Source: Paramesorhizobium endophyticum
GTDB lineage: Bacteria; Pseudomonadota; Alphaproteobacteria; Rhizobiales; Rhizobiaceae
Length of the DNA: 64,000 nt
NCBI RefSeq assembly: GCF_014640615.1
Contig: NZ_BMHH01000002.1
Coordinates: 124,001 to 188,000, forward strand
Direction of reading: 5' to 3'
The notes below the pieces were generated by a model that ran no database searches, was not told the DNA's origin, and saw only the letters and a program-made list of their open reading frames with translations. A program made the translations under genes and the position numbers. The number at the start of each line of letters is the position of its first letter. Within the stretch, counting starts at the first letter, position 1. Of this stretch, positions 18,097 to 27,025 are shown piece after piece.

Positions 18097-19228
18097 ATGC
18101 GAGCCGAAATCGAGTCGTTGGTCGACGAAATCCAGCAGGGCGTAGGCCTGCTGAGGAGGCATCTTTGACTGGGATCAGTCACTGAAAAGGCTGGAATATC
18201 TCAATCACAAGGCCGAGGATCCGACGCTTTGGAACGATGCGCAGGAAGCCCAGAAGCTGATGCGCGAGCGCCAGCAGCTTGAGGATGCCATAGCCGAAAT
18301 CCGCCGCCTCAATCAATCATTGCAGGACAGCATCGAACTCATCGCCATGGGCGAGGAGGAGGGCGACAAGTCGATCGTCGCGGAGGCGGAAGAAATCATC
18401 CGCCAGTTGAAGCGCGACATTGACAAGCGCCAGATCGAGACGCTGCTCTCGGGCGAGGCCGACGGCAACGACACCTATCTTGAAGTGCACGCCGGGGCCG
18501 GCGGCACGGAGAGCCAGGACTGGGCCTCGATGCTCCTGCGCATGTATACGCGCTGGGCCGAGCGCAGCGGCAACAAAGTTGAAGTGCTGGAAGTGCATGA
18601 CGGGGAAGAGGCGGGCATCAAGTCCGCCACCATCCTCGTCAAGGGGCACAATGGCTATGGCATGCTCAAGACCGAATCGGGCGTCCACCGGCTGGTGCGC
18701 ATCTCGCCCTATGATTCGAACGCGCGGCGACATACCTCCTTTGCCAGCGTCTGGGTCTATCCTGTGGTCGATGACTCGATCAATATCGAAGTCAATGAAA
18801 GCGACTGCCGCATCGATACCTATCGCTCGTCGGGCGCGGGCGGCCAGCACGTCAACACGACCGACTCGGCCGTGCGCATCACGCACTTGCCCACCGGCAT
18901 CGCGGTTGCCTGCCAGCAGGAGCGCTCCCAGCACAAGAACCGCGCCAAGGCGTGGGAAATGCTGCGCGCGCGCCTCTATGAGCTGGAATTGAAGAAGCGC
19001 GAAGAGGCGGCGAATGCCGAAGCGGCCTCGAAGACCGATATCGGCTGGGGCCATCAGATCCGCTCCTATGTGCTTCAGCCCTATCAGTTGGTGAAGGACC
19101 TGCGCACAGGCGTTGAAAGCACCAGCCCGCAGGACGTGCTCGACGGCGCGCTCGACCCCTTCATGGAAGCCGCGCTTGCCCACCGCATAAAGGGCGGCAC
19201 CAGCGAACCGGTCGAGGATATTGCGTGA
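18097..19228 (+). CDS. prfB: Peptide chain release factor 2, with programmed +1 frameshift
   Basis: RF2 reads UGA and UAA and releases the peptide. Codons 1-23 ([23 protein letters not shown]) end at an in-frame UGA (18166-18168); the rest continues in the +1 frame from GAC (18167) to the stop at 19228, giving about 376 residues. The second frame carries the GGQ loop [17 protein letters not shown] and the codon-reading loop, here SPY ([16 protein letters not shown]) where E. coli has SPF. The in-frame UGA lets RF2 set its own level. This is a normal gene, not a pseudogene, although simple gene callers see only the second part. Confidence 0.95.
18154..18169 (+). other. prfB programmed frameshift signal
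   Basis: AGGAGG-CAT-CTT-TGA-C: an internal Shine-Dalgarno three bases before the slippery CUU, followed by UGA and C. Spacing is the same as in the E. coli signal AGGGGG-UAU-CUU-UGA-C. Slippage of CUU to UUU shifts the ribosome by +1. Confidence 0.95.
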
Positions 19229-19234
19229 TTATAG

Positions 19235-19265
19235 GAGAGCCCGGCGATTTGTTTGCCGGGCTCTC
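19235..19265 (+). terminator. Terminator-like hairpin after prfB
   Basis: Perfect 11-bp stem GAGAGCCCGGC / GCCGGGCTCTC with a 9-base loop, right after the prfB stop. No T-run follows, so it may be a weak terminator or a 3' stabiliser. It overlaps the last bases of the convergent vapC. Confidence 0.6.
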
Positions 19266-19650
19266 AATTCAGGGATTTGATCTTTTCGATCAGTCGCACG
19301 CCCGGCAATCCTTTGAAGTGGGCATCGCAGGTGATGAGATCGGCACCGTAGACGCGGGCCGTAGCAAATATAATGGCATCAGCCGTTGCCAACCCATGTG
19401 TTCTGCAAGCTTCGGCTGCTGCTAACGCAATTTCAGTGTCGAGTGGCGCTATAAGGCGCACTTGGGTGGAAGCGATGATAGCGTCCGCCTTATCTTCGCC
19501 GAGTGCTCGTGCGGCCCATTTTGCTAGTTCCAATTGCACGATCGTCGGAACGAGCCATTCGATTCGTTCCGGAAGCTGCTGCGCGATTAACTTTCCCGTA
19601 GGAGAGTCTATTAGCCACTCGATCCATGCCGACGTGTCGACAAGCCGCAT
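19264..19650 (-). CDS. PIN-domain toxin, VapC-type
   Basis: 128 residues of the PIN RNase fold. The metal-binding acids are visible in MRLVDTSAWIEWL (first Asp), the conserved Glu of PTIVQLELAKW, the Asp of LATADAIIFATARVYG, and the Asp of ADLITCDAHFKGLP. Start ATG 19650 shares its A with the stop of the antitoxin gene (TAATG), so the two are coupled. Target RNA unknown. The pair lies between prfB and the M23 gene. Confidence 0.88.
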   Translation of the reverse strand: MRLVDTSAWIEWLIDSPTGKLIAQQLPERIEWLVPTIVQLELAKWAARALGEDKADAIIASTQVRLIAPLDTEIALAAAEACRTHGLATADAIIFATARVYGADLITCDAHFKGLPGVRLIEKIKSLN

Positions 19651-19862
19651 TAGTAGCGATCCGACCGGTCGCGATATTCAGTTGGCGAAGCGCCTTTCGC
19701 AATACCGGCAAGCTCCTCGTCCGTAGGGACCGGCATTAGAAGGACCCCCGCTCCCTTGGGAATAAACGCAAAGATCTGACCTGCCTCCCAATGCTGGGCG
19801 TCACGGATCGCCTTGGGAATGGATATCTGAAATTTTGAAGAAAGGGTCGCCGTCTTGCTCAT
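19650..19862 (-). CDS. AbrB/SpoVT-type antitoxin (VapB-like)
   Basis: 70 residues. The N-terminal swapped-hairpin DNA-binding motif is clear: TATLSSKFQISIPKAIRDAQ (KxQIxIPKxIR), followed by GQIFAFIPKGAGVLLMPVP. The C-terminal 20 residues (EELAGIAKGASPTEYRDRSD) would wrap the toxin. First gene of the pair; expected to repress its own promoter with the toxin as co-repressor. Confidence 0.85.
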   Translation of the reverse strand: MSKTATLSSKFQISIPKAIRDAQHWEAGQIFAFIPKGAGVLLMPVPTDEELAGIAKGASPTEYRDRSDRY

Positions 19863-19930
19863 GATCGTACTCTATCCCCATCGATAAGCGTAACGTAAGA
19901 CAATATTTTGGTTGGTTCAAGCATCAGGCG

Positions 19931-21253
19931 TTATAATAACTGCTCGATCTGCCGTCCTGTCTTCAGAAAATTCGCCGGGTTGATCGCCGTGCCGTTGCGG
20001 CGGATTTCATAGTGCAGATGGGTGCCGGTCGAGCGTCCGGTATTGCCGGCTTCGCCGATCAAGGCACCGAAGGGTACCCGCTGGTTCTCTTGCACCAGCA
20101 CGCGGCTCAAATGCGCATAGCGGCTGGAAAAGCCGTTGCCATGGTCGATCTCCACCATATTGCCGTAACCGCCGTTACGCCCGGCCTTGGTGACGATGCC
20201 GGCGGCTGTCGCCTTCACCTGCTGTCCGCTTTGCGCGCGAAAATCGATGCCGGCGTGGAAGGCGGGTGTTCCGATGAGAGGATCGCGCCGGACGCCGAAG
20301 AGGCTCGTCACCGGCATGCCGGGCGCGGGATTGGCGAGAGGCAGGGTGCGGACAGTCTTCTTCAGCCGGTCGAGCCGGTCGAGCGCGGTATCGAGGTCTT
20401 GTAGCTGAAGGTCGAAATTCGCGACGCTTTCCGCCGGGGATTCGAGTGCGATGAGCGGGCCGCCCATGCCGTTCTTCTCATCCTGGCCTTCGATCTTCAG
20501 TCCGGCGGCGTTGAGGGTCTCGGCGATATTATCGGCGGTCTCGAAGGCGCTCTCGGTCAGGTTGCGCACCTTGTAAATCTGTTCCGTTTCGATCTGCCGG
20601 AGCGAGCGGTTGACGGTCCGCAGGATTTCCTCGGCCTTCTCGGCCGTCGACTCCCCCGCGAGGCCCTCCGAAGGGCGCAGCATGTCGCTCTTTTGGGGTC
20701 CTCCTTCCTTGGGAACCGGGCCGGTGATGATGGGGTCGATGCCCAGGAACACCGCATCGGCGGGATCATTATTCTCCGGCAGAAGCTGCGTGTGCTGTTC
20801 CGGCGCCGTCTCGGGCTTTTCCGGCAGGGCGACATCGCTTGCGCGCTTCAGTAGCGGAGCGAGCCTTCCATCGCGGAGGCTCAAGGTCTTCTGCCGCTCG
20901 ATCAACTCGGCGACCTTTTCCTCCATCATCCTCTGGTCGAGCAATTGCCGGCTGGTGACCCGGTCCACCTGCACGCGCAGTGCAGATATCCGGTCCTCAT
21001 AAAGTTGCTGCATGCGTGCGTGGCGGGCGATGTTCGCGCCGATGAGATCGTCCCGCATGACCAAGTAGAAGGTCGCCAGCAGATAACCGATCGCGACGAG
21101 CGCGCACACAGAGCCGCCCGCAAGCAGCATCCAAGGGCGGATGGAGAAATGGCTGATGCTCTGCCCACGCGCTATGATGATCGTGTGCGGCTCTTTTCGC
21201 TTTCCGAAAATGGGGAGGCGCTGATCGGTCACGGGCTCGGCCCTGCTTTTCAT
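19931..21253 (-). CDS. M23-family (LytM) peptidoglycan factor with coiled coil
   Basis: 440-residue inner-membrane-anchored envelope protein. One TM helix lies near residues 40-65 (MLLAGGSVCALVAIGYLLAT). A coiled coil follows (about 80-135), then a linker and more helices. The C-terminal M23 domain (about 310-430) has HAGIDFRAQSGQQVKATAAG, GYGNMVEIDHGNGFSSRYAH and STGTHLHYEIRRNG, so the zinc ligands His, Asp and HxH are present and the enzyme may be active. This architecture recalls RgsM of Sinorhizobium, a periplasmic M23 protein needed for polar growth; orthology is inferred from layout only. A shared inverted-repeat site lies 26 bp upstream. Confidence 0.85.
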   Translation of the reverse strand: MKSRAEPVTDQRLPIFGKRKEPHTIIIARGQSISHFSIRPWMLLAGGSVCALVAIGYLLATFYLVMRDDLIGANIARHARMQQLYEDRISALRVQVDRVTSRQLLDQRMMEEKVAELIERQKTLSLRDGRLAPLLKRASDVALPEKPETAPEQHTQLLPENNDPADAVFLGIDPIITGPVPKEGGPQKSDMLRPSEGLAGESTAEKAEEILRTVNRSLRQIETEQIYKVRNLTESAFETADNIAETLNAAGLKIEGQDEKNGMGGPLIALESPAESVANFDLQLQDLDTALDRLDRLKKTVRTLPLANPAPGMPVTSLFGVRRDPLIGTPAFHAGIDFRAQSGQQVKATAAGIVTKAGRNGGYGNMVEIDHGNGFSSRYAHLSRVLVQENQRVPFGALIGEAGNTGRSTGTHLHYEIRRNGTAINPANFLKTGRQIEQLL

Positions 21254-21278
21254 TGAGAAGGAACGAGCCCATTACACT

Positions 21279-21296
21279 TCATTATGGTTAATGAAG
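21279..21296 (-). promoter_or_regulatory. 18-bp inverted-repeat site upstream of the M23 gene
   Basis: On the minus strand TTCATTA-ACCA-TAATGAA, a perfect 7-bp inverted repeat with the same ACCA spacer, orientation and near-start position as the site before the amidase gene (14014-14031). The only differences are a compensated pair (G/C to A/T) in the arms. Confidence 0.5.
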
Positions 21297-21298
21297 GC

Positions 21299-21781
21299 TT
21301 AGCCAACATTCGATGCGAGGGCTTCCGCCGCTTTCAGCACTTCGGCCGCATGGCCGGGCACCTTCACCTTGCGCCACACCTTCCTGATCTTGCCATCGGG
21401 CCCGATCAGGAAGGTGGTGCGCTCGACGCCCATATATTTGCGTCCATACATGCTCTTTTCCACCCACACCCCGTAGGTTTCGAGGACATTCTTGTCCTCG
21501 TCGGAAACGAGCTCGACATCAAGCTCGTGCTTCGTCTTGAATTTGTCGTGCTTCTTCACGCTATCCGGCGACATGCCGATGACGCGCACGCCGATCTTGT
21601 CGAAATCGCCTTTTAGGCGGGAGAATTCTATGGCTTCCTGCGTGCAGCCGCTGGTATCGTCCTTGGGATAAAAATAAAGGACGACCGGCTTGCCCCGCAG
21701 CGTGGAGAGCGTGATGGATTCGCCGCCATCGCGAGGGAGGGAAAAATCGGGCGCGATGTCGCCAATGTCGGGGGCAGCCAT
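21299..21781 (-). CDS. bcp: Thioredoxin-dependent peroxiredoxin, Bcp/PrxQ type
   Basis: 160-residue cytosolic peroxidase that reduces H2O2 and organic peroxides with thioredoxin. The peroxidatic Cys is in YFYPKDDTSGCTQEAIEFSR, preceded by the family start IGDIAPDFSLPRDGG. No second Cys is seen five residues later, so it is not the classic CxxxxC intramolecular form. Later segments are VIGMSPDSVKKHDKFK and RTTFLIGPDGKIRKVWRKVK. Start ATG 21781 has AAAGG upstream. Its stop is 45 bp from the M23 start, so the M23 gene may be co-transcribed or have its own promoter in the gap. Confidence 0.93.
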   Translation of the reverse strand: MAAPDIGDIAPDFSLPRDGGESITLSTLRGKPVVLYFYPKDDTSGCTQEAIEFSRLKGDFDKIGVRVIGMSPDSVKKHDKFKTKHELDVELVSDEDKNVLETYGVWVEKSMYGRKYMGVERTTFLIGPDGKIRKVWRKVKVPGHAAEVLKAAEALASNVG

Positions 21782-21937
21782 ATCAATGCCTTTCTTTGTG
21801 TGGATGTGCTGAGCCAGATGGATTCGGCGTTGCGGCGCCGGTGGCCTATCTTCCAGAGAAGAGCAATATAAGATCCTTGCGGGAATCGTCTATGGGCATT
21901 CCAGGGCGAAGGTGACTCTAACCATCAGCGTGGGAAC

Positions 21938-24900
21938 TTGACTGCGAAGCCCGAAAAAATCCGCTTTCGAAAGCGCGAGATAAAGGACCTGCATCTTTAT
22001 CCTTCGGCCTGCGAGCAGGGGGCGCCACCAGTGCCCGGGGCTCGCAAGCGGCGCTCGCTCGTCTGGCTCGCCTGCCGCGCTGTGCTTTCGGTGCTGTTTC
22101 TTTTCTGTGTCGTCGCGGTGGCGGGCTTCTTCCTGCTGCGATCAGGGGTGAGCAACGACACGCTGACGCGCGAAGCCCGTGCGGCGCTCCAGTCGGTGGC
22201 GGGCAGCGAGGCGGCCACGTCGCTCGCCAGCGCCAGCATCTCGATCGACCGGAAATACCATCTCGCGCTGGAAGCCAATGACGTCGCCGTCTCGAACCCC
22301 GCAGACGGCGTTTCCGTGGAGGGCATCCGCTCGGTGCGGCTGGGGCTCGCGCCGCTTGCGCTTTTGGCGGGAAAGCTGCGTATCGCCCAGGTCGAGGTGG
22401 AAGGTGCCGATATAAGGGTGCCGGATAGCGGGCAGGGGGGAGGCATTCTCGCCGCACTGCCGCGCGATTCCCATGGGCTCATCGATTTCGACGCGGTTTC
22501 GCGTGCGCTGTTCGAGGAAATCGCGCTGCGCGTGAAATTGCTGGACCAGCGCTCGACGCGGTCGATCCTCATTCTCAATACAGCCGTCCATTTCCGCCTG
22601 CTTGGCGAGGAAAAGACGCTGCAGATCGAAAAAGCCAGCCTCACGGAAAAGAACGGTGTGGTTGCGCTGGACGGCACCTTCATCTGGGATGGCAAGACGA
22701 TCACGTTGGCGGGCGGCGTCGGGCATGACGGGCAGGGCGCCATCACCGCTTTCCATATGAATATCAATGATATAGCGGTAAATCTGGATTCTCCTCCAGA
22801 AGTTGCGGAAGCGGTTGCCGGCGGTGCGCCAAACCCGGCGCATTTCCGCTTTCAGGGTGAGGCGGACCTGGAGTTGCGCGGCAATGCCGCTGCCGGCGGC
22901 AAGCCCATGGAACTCGACGGACAGTTGAAGATCACCGGCGGCAGCATGGATCTGGGCCGCGAGAGCGGCATTCCCGTCGCCGCCGCCTTGAATTTCCGGC
23001 AGATGGGCGGCAGCGGAACGGTCGAACTGACGCCCTCAAGTCTGGCGCTGGGTGGGCTGGACATGCAGTTCAGCGGCATTGTCGGTCCCGAGCAGGCGGG
23101 TGAGGCTGGCGCACCGCAAGAGTCTGCCTATCGCTTCAAGATCGCCACCAGTTCCGCGGTTTCCGCACCTCGCGATTCGTCCGAGCAACCGCTGCCCTTC
23201 ACCCTGCGCATTGCAGGCCGTTATCTCAATGACCGCAGCCAGCTCGATTTCGATCAATTGAGCATCAAGCCTGCGACTGGCGGCGAACTCTACGGCCAGG
23301 GCCGCATGACCTTCGGCAAAGGGACGCCGGAGATGATTTTCCTGCTGCGCATTCCGGAAATGCCTGTCGCGGCGGCCAAGCAACTCTGGCCCATCGATGT
23401 GGCGGATGGCGCGCGCCGCTGGGTGCTCGATAATCTCTATGGCGGCAAGCTGGCGAACAGCCAGATCGATATTGCCTTCCCCGCCGGACGCTTCAACGGT
23501 CCGGGCAAGCCCGCGCCTTTGACCAAGGACGAGATAAAGGCCGATTTCTTCGTTTCCGACACGCGGTTCGACGTGGTGGGCGACCTGCCGCCGGTACGCG
23601 ACGCCACCGGCGCGGTCACGATTCGCGGGTCGCACACCACCATCAGTCTGGAGAAGGGCACCGCCTATACGCCCAGCAACCGCCAGGTGGACGTTTCCAA
23701 GGGGACGCTGGTGATTCCCTGGGGTCCGCAGCGGCCCGTTCTGGCCGATCTCGACCTCACGGTAAGCGGCAGTGCCGCGGCGGTCGCCGAAATCACCGGC
23801 TACAAGCCCATCGACGCGCTGAAACATGCGCCTTTCAAACCGGAGGACGTGTCCGGCGATGTCTCGTCGCGCATTTTCGTGACCTTTCCGGTAACGCGGG
23901 ATGCGCCCGAGGGCAGCCTCAAATGGAATGCCGATATCGATTTCTCGAATCTGGATATTCTGAAGCCGGTCGGCGGCCAGCATGTGACGGATGCGAAAGG
24001 CACGCTCAAGATCACGCAGGCCGCCGCACAGATCGAGGCAAACGCGAAGCTCAACGGCATCCCAGCGACCGTAGACATGGTCGAGCCCATCGAGGATTCG
24101 ACCGTCAAGCGCCAGCAGACGGTCAAGCTCGTGATGGATGACAAGGTGCGGGCTAAGGAGCTGCCGGGTCTCGGAGGTATCCTGAAAGGCCCGATGGAAG
24201 TCGACCTGTCGGCGGCGACAGGCAATGAACGCCCTGTCAGCATCGACCTGACGAAGACGGAAATCAACATCCCCTGGATTGGCTGGAAGAAGGGCGCAGG
24301 CGTGCCCGCCAAGGCGACGATGACGCTCGTCGGCAACGGGCTCGATGACAAGGATGTGCAGATCAAGAACCTCGTGCTTTCGGGCGATGCATTCCGCCTC
24401 GAAGGCGATCTCTCGCTCGCCAATGGCGCCCTGCGCGCCGCGAACTTCAAGCAGATCCGCTTAAACCGCACCGACGACATGGCGGTGAGGATCAGCCGGA
24501 TCGATGGCGGCTACCGCGCCGATGTCACGGGACAATCCTTCGATGCGCGGGCACTGCTGAAGCAAATTACGTCGGGCGGAAGCGACGGAGAGCAGGAGGT
24601 CGGCGGAAGCAGCAGCAAGACGCGCCTTGTCGTGAATGCGCAGCTGGATCAGGTCACCGGCTTCAATTCCGAGTCGCTGCACAATGTGGCAGTGTCCTAT
24701 GAAGGCGTCGGCCCGGCGGTATCCGGCCTGTCGATCAACGCGAAGACCGCCTCGGGCAAGGCCTTTACTGCCACCAACAATGTGCAGAACGGCGCAAAAT
24801 CCGTCTCGCTGCAATCATCGGATGCGGGCGCGGTGCTGCGCTTCTTCGATTATTACGACAAGATGCAGGGCGGCACGATCAATATCAACCTGACGGCCCA

Positions 24901-25393
24901 GGGGGGCGGTCCGTTGAAGGGGCAGGTAGACGCCAGGAATTTCACCATTGTCGACGAGCCGCGTCTTTCAAAGATCGTCTCCACCCCGCCGCAGAGTGGA
25001 GGCGCCAGCCTAAGCGAGGCGGTGAAGCGGGATATTGATGTCAGCCGGGTTTATTTCGACCGTGGATATTCGCAGATAGAGAAGGGAGCGGGCTATGTCA
25101 CGCTGCAGCGCGGTATTGTGCGCGGGCCGCTGATCGGGACAACGTTTCAGGGGATTCTCTACGATCGCAAGGGCAATATGTCGATAACCGGCACCTTCAT
25201 GCCCGCCTATGGGCTGAACCGCCTTTTCGGCGAACTGCCGATTTTAGGCGCTCTTTTGGGCAATGGCCGCGACCGGGGCCTCATCGGCATCACCTACAAG
25301 CTCTCCGGCAACGCCAAGCAGCCTCAGATTATCGTCAATCCGATTTCAGTGATGGCGCCGGGGATATTCCGGTCGATATTTGAGTTTCAGTGA
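21938..25393 (+). CDS. Giant AsmA-like/DUF3971 envelope protein (YhdP-type)
   Basis: 1151 residues. An N-terminal cytoplasmic tail is followed by one TM helix (AVLSVLFLFCVVAVAGFFLL, about residues 48-70), then a very long periplasmic beta-rich region of repeated beta strands. The C-terminal AsmA-like part includes GTFMPAYGLNRLFGELPILG and GLIGITYKLSGNAKQPQIIV. Related proteins (YhdP, TamB, AsmA) form bridges that carry phospholipids to the outer membrane; this role is inferred. The start is TTG at 21938 with a weak ribosome site; no better in-frame start precedes it. Divergent from bcp. Confidence 0.85.
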   Translation: MTAKPEKIRFRKREIKDLHLYPSACEQGAPPVPGARKRRSLVWLACRAVLSVLFLFCVVAVAGFFLLRSGVSNDTLTREARAALQSVAGSEAATSLASASISIDRKYHLALEANDVAVSNPADGVSVEGIRSVRLGLAPLALLAGKLRIAQVEVEGADIRVPDSGQGGGILAALPRDSHGLIDFDAVSRALFEEIALRVKLLDQRSTRSILILNTAVHFRLLGEEKTLQIEKASLTEKNGVVALDGTFIWDGKTITLAGGVGHDGQGAITAFHMNINDIAVNLDSPPEVAEAVAGGAPNPAHFRFQGEADLELRGNAAAGGKPMELDGQLKITGGSMDLGRESGIPVAAALNFRQMGGSGTVELTPSSLALGGLDMQFSGIVGPEQAGEAGAPQESAYRFKIATSSAVSAPRDSSEQPLPFTLRIAGRYLNDRSQLDFDQLSIKPATGGELYGQGRMTFGKGTPEMIFLLRIPEMPVAAAKQLWPIDVADGARRWVLDNLYGGKLANSQIDIAFPAGRFNGPGKPAPLTKDEIKADFFVSDTRFDVVGDLPPVRDATGAVTIRGSHTTISLEKGTAYTPSNRQVDVSKGTLVIPWGPQRPVLADLDLTVSGSAAAVAEITGYKPIDALKHAPFKPEDVSGDVSSRIFVTFPVTRDAPEGSLKWNADIDFSNLDILKPVGGQHVTDAKGTLKITQAAAQIEANAKLNGIPATVDMVEPIEDSTVKRQQTVKLVMDDKVRAKELPGLGGILKGPMEVDLSAATGNERPVSIDLTKTEINIPWIGWKKGAGVPAKATMTLVGNGLDDKDVQIKNLVLSGDAFRLEGDLSLANGALRAANFKQIRLNRTDDMAVRISRIDGGYRADVTGQSFDARALLKQITSGGSDGEQEVGGSSSKTRLVVNAQLDQVTGFNSESLHNVAVSYEGVGPAVSGLSINAKTASGKAFTATNNVQNGAKSVSLQSSDAGAVLRFFDYYDKMQGGTININLTAQGGGPLKGQVDARNFTIVDEPRLSKIVSTPPQSGGASLSEAVKRDIDVSRVYFDRGYSQIEKGAGYVTLQRGIVRGPLIGTTFQGILYDRKGNMSITGTFMPAYGLNRLFGELPILGALLGNGRDRGLIGITYKLSGNAKQPQIIVNPISVMAPGIFRSIFEFQ

Positions 25394-25418
25394 TTGGTTG
25401 GCTGAACGGAGAGGTTTG

Positions 25419-25593
25419 CGGGACAGCGCCCCCCTCTGCCCTGCCGGGCATCTCCCCCGCAAGGGGGGAGATTATGCCTTCATCGGCGCTGGTATCAATG
25501 CATACGTGGAAAGTGCGCGGCATTACGCCGTATCAGCCATTCTCCCCCCTTGCGGGGGAGATGTCCGGCAGGACAGAGGGGGGCGCTGTCCCG
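25419..25593. repeat. Large intergenic palindrome, GC-rich
   Basis: Two about 53-bp arms in inverted orientation (25419-25471 and 25540-25593), beginning with GGGACAGCGCCCCCCTCTG and reading back as CAGAGGGGGGCGCTGTCCC, with small inner palindromes (CTCCCCCGCAAGGGGGGAG). Sits between the convergent AsmA-like gene and tyrS. Such elements are typical of Rhizobiales genomes and may act as transcription stops. Confidence 0.85.
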
Positions 25594-25615
25594 CCAGCGG
25601 CGCTTGTAAGGGTGC

Positions 25616-26869
25616 TTAAACCGCCCGCACCAGAATATGCTTCTTGCGCCCCAGCGACAGCTTGATCACGCCATCGGCGGTGAGCTGATCGCTTCCCACC
25701 GTCGCGCGTTCGTCCTTCACTGGCTCGTCATTGACGCGCACCGCGCCGCCCTGGATGTAGCGGCGGGCTTCGCCGTTGGAGCCGGCAAGACCGGCGGTGA
25801 CCAGCAGCGCCTGCACGCCGATGCCGGCGTGGAGCGTGTCGCGCGCGATTTCCACGGACGGGAGATTTTCTGCAAGCGCGCCTTCCTCGAAGGTCTTGCG
25901 CGCCGTCTCTGCCGCTTCCTCCGCCGCCTGGCGTCCGTGGAGCATCGCGGTCACTTCCGTGGCGAGGATCTTCTTCGTCTCGTTGATCTCCGAGCCGCCA
26001 AGGCTTGCCAGCCGCGCGATCTCGTCGAGGGGCACGGTGGTGTAAAGCTTCAGGAAGCGCTCGACATCCGCATCCTCGGTGTTGCGCCAGTACTGCCAGA
26101 AATCATAGGGGCTGAGCAGATCGGCATTGAGCCACACCGCGCCTGACAGCGACTTGCCCATCTTGGCGCCTGAGGCCGTGGTCAGCAGCGGCGAGGTCAG
26201 CGCATAGAATTGGGTGTCCAGCATGCGATGACCAAGATCGACGCCGTTGATGATATTGCCCCACTGGTCCGAGCCGCCCATCTGCAATTTCGCGCCATGG
26301 CGCTTGTTGAGCTCCACGAAATCATAGGCTTGCAGGATCATGTAGTTGAATTCGAGGAAAGACAGCGACTGCTCGCGATCGAGCCGGAGCTTGACCGAAT
26401 CGAAGGACAGCATCCGGTTGACCGAGAAATGCCGGCCGACATCGCGCAGGAATTCCAGGTAGTTGAGGTCGCGCAGCCAGTCGGCGTTGTCGACCATGAC
26501 CGCATCGGTCTTGCCTTCGCCGAAGGTCAGGTAATTGCTGAAGACCTTTTTGATGCCCTGGATGTTGGCGGCGATGGTGTCCACCGTCATCAGCTTGCGG
26601 GCCTCGTCCTTGAAGGAGGGATCGCCGACCATGCCGGTGCCGCCGCCCATCAGCGCGATGGGCTTGTGGCCGGTCTGCTGCATCCAGTGCAGCATCATGA
26701 TCTGGATGAGACCGCCCGCATGCAGGCTCGGCGCTGTGGGATCGAAGCCGATATACCCCGCCACGATCTCCTTCTGGAACAGCGTGTCGAGCCCGGTTTC
26801 ATCGGATATCTGATGGATGAAACCGCGCTCGGAAAGCGTGCGAAGAAAATCGGATTTGAAGCCGGACAT
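25616..26869 (-). CDS. tyrS: Tyrosyl-tRNA synthetase
   Basis: Charges tRNA-Tyr. 417 residues of the bacterial class Ic form: the HIGH-like motif is in [20 protein letters not shown], the tyrosine site in [20 protein letters not shown] and [18 protein letters not shown], and the KMSKS loop is KMGKS ([18 protein letters not shown]). The C-terminal S4 domain (about 350-417: [20 protein letters not shown]) binds tRNA. Isolated gene between two palindromic repeats. Confidence 0.97.
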   Translation of the reverse strand: MSGFKSDFLRTLSERGFIHQISDETGLDTLFQKEIVAGYIGFDPTAPSLHAGGLIQIMMLHWMQQTGHKPIALMGGGTGMVGDPSFKDEARKLMTVDTIAANIQGIKKVFSNYLTFGEGKTDAVMVDNADWLRDLNYLEFLRDVGRHFSVNRMLSFDSVKLRLDREQSLSFLEFNYMILQAYDFVELNKRHGAKLQMGGSDQWGNIINGVDLGHRMLDTQFYALTSPLLTTASGAKMGKSLSGAVWLNADLLSPYDFWQYWRNTEDADVERFLKLYTTVPLDEIARLASLGGSEINETKKILATEVTAMLHGRQAAEEAAETARKTFEEGALAENLPSVEIARDTLHAGIGVQALLVTAGLAGSNGEARRYIQGGAVRVNDEPVKDERATVGSDQLTADGVIKLSLGRKKHILVRAV

Positions 26870-26908
26870 CGTCCCTTTTCCTGTTGTTTAGAGTACTGGC
26901 AATTCCCG

Positions 26909-27018
26909 CCGTCATCCTCGGGCTAGTCCCGAGGATCTACAGCGTATAATCTGTCAGTACGGTAACCGCTATTCTTTTTCTCGTCGCAGATCCTCGGGAC
27001 AAGCCCGAGGATGACGAC
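26909..27018. repeat. Intergenic palindrome GTCATCCTCGGG family
   Basis: Inverted arms GTCATCCTCGGGCTAGTCCC (26910-26929) and GGGACAAGCCCGAGGATGAC (26996-27015), each itself nearly palindromic, separated by about 65 bp. Lies upstream of tyrS and downstream of the hydrolase gene. Confidence 0.8.
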
Positions 27019-27025
27019 TGAGAGC

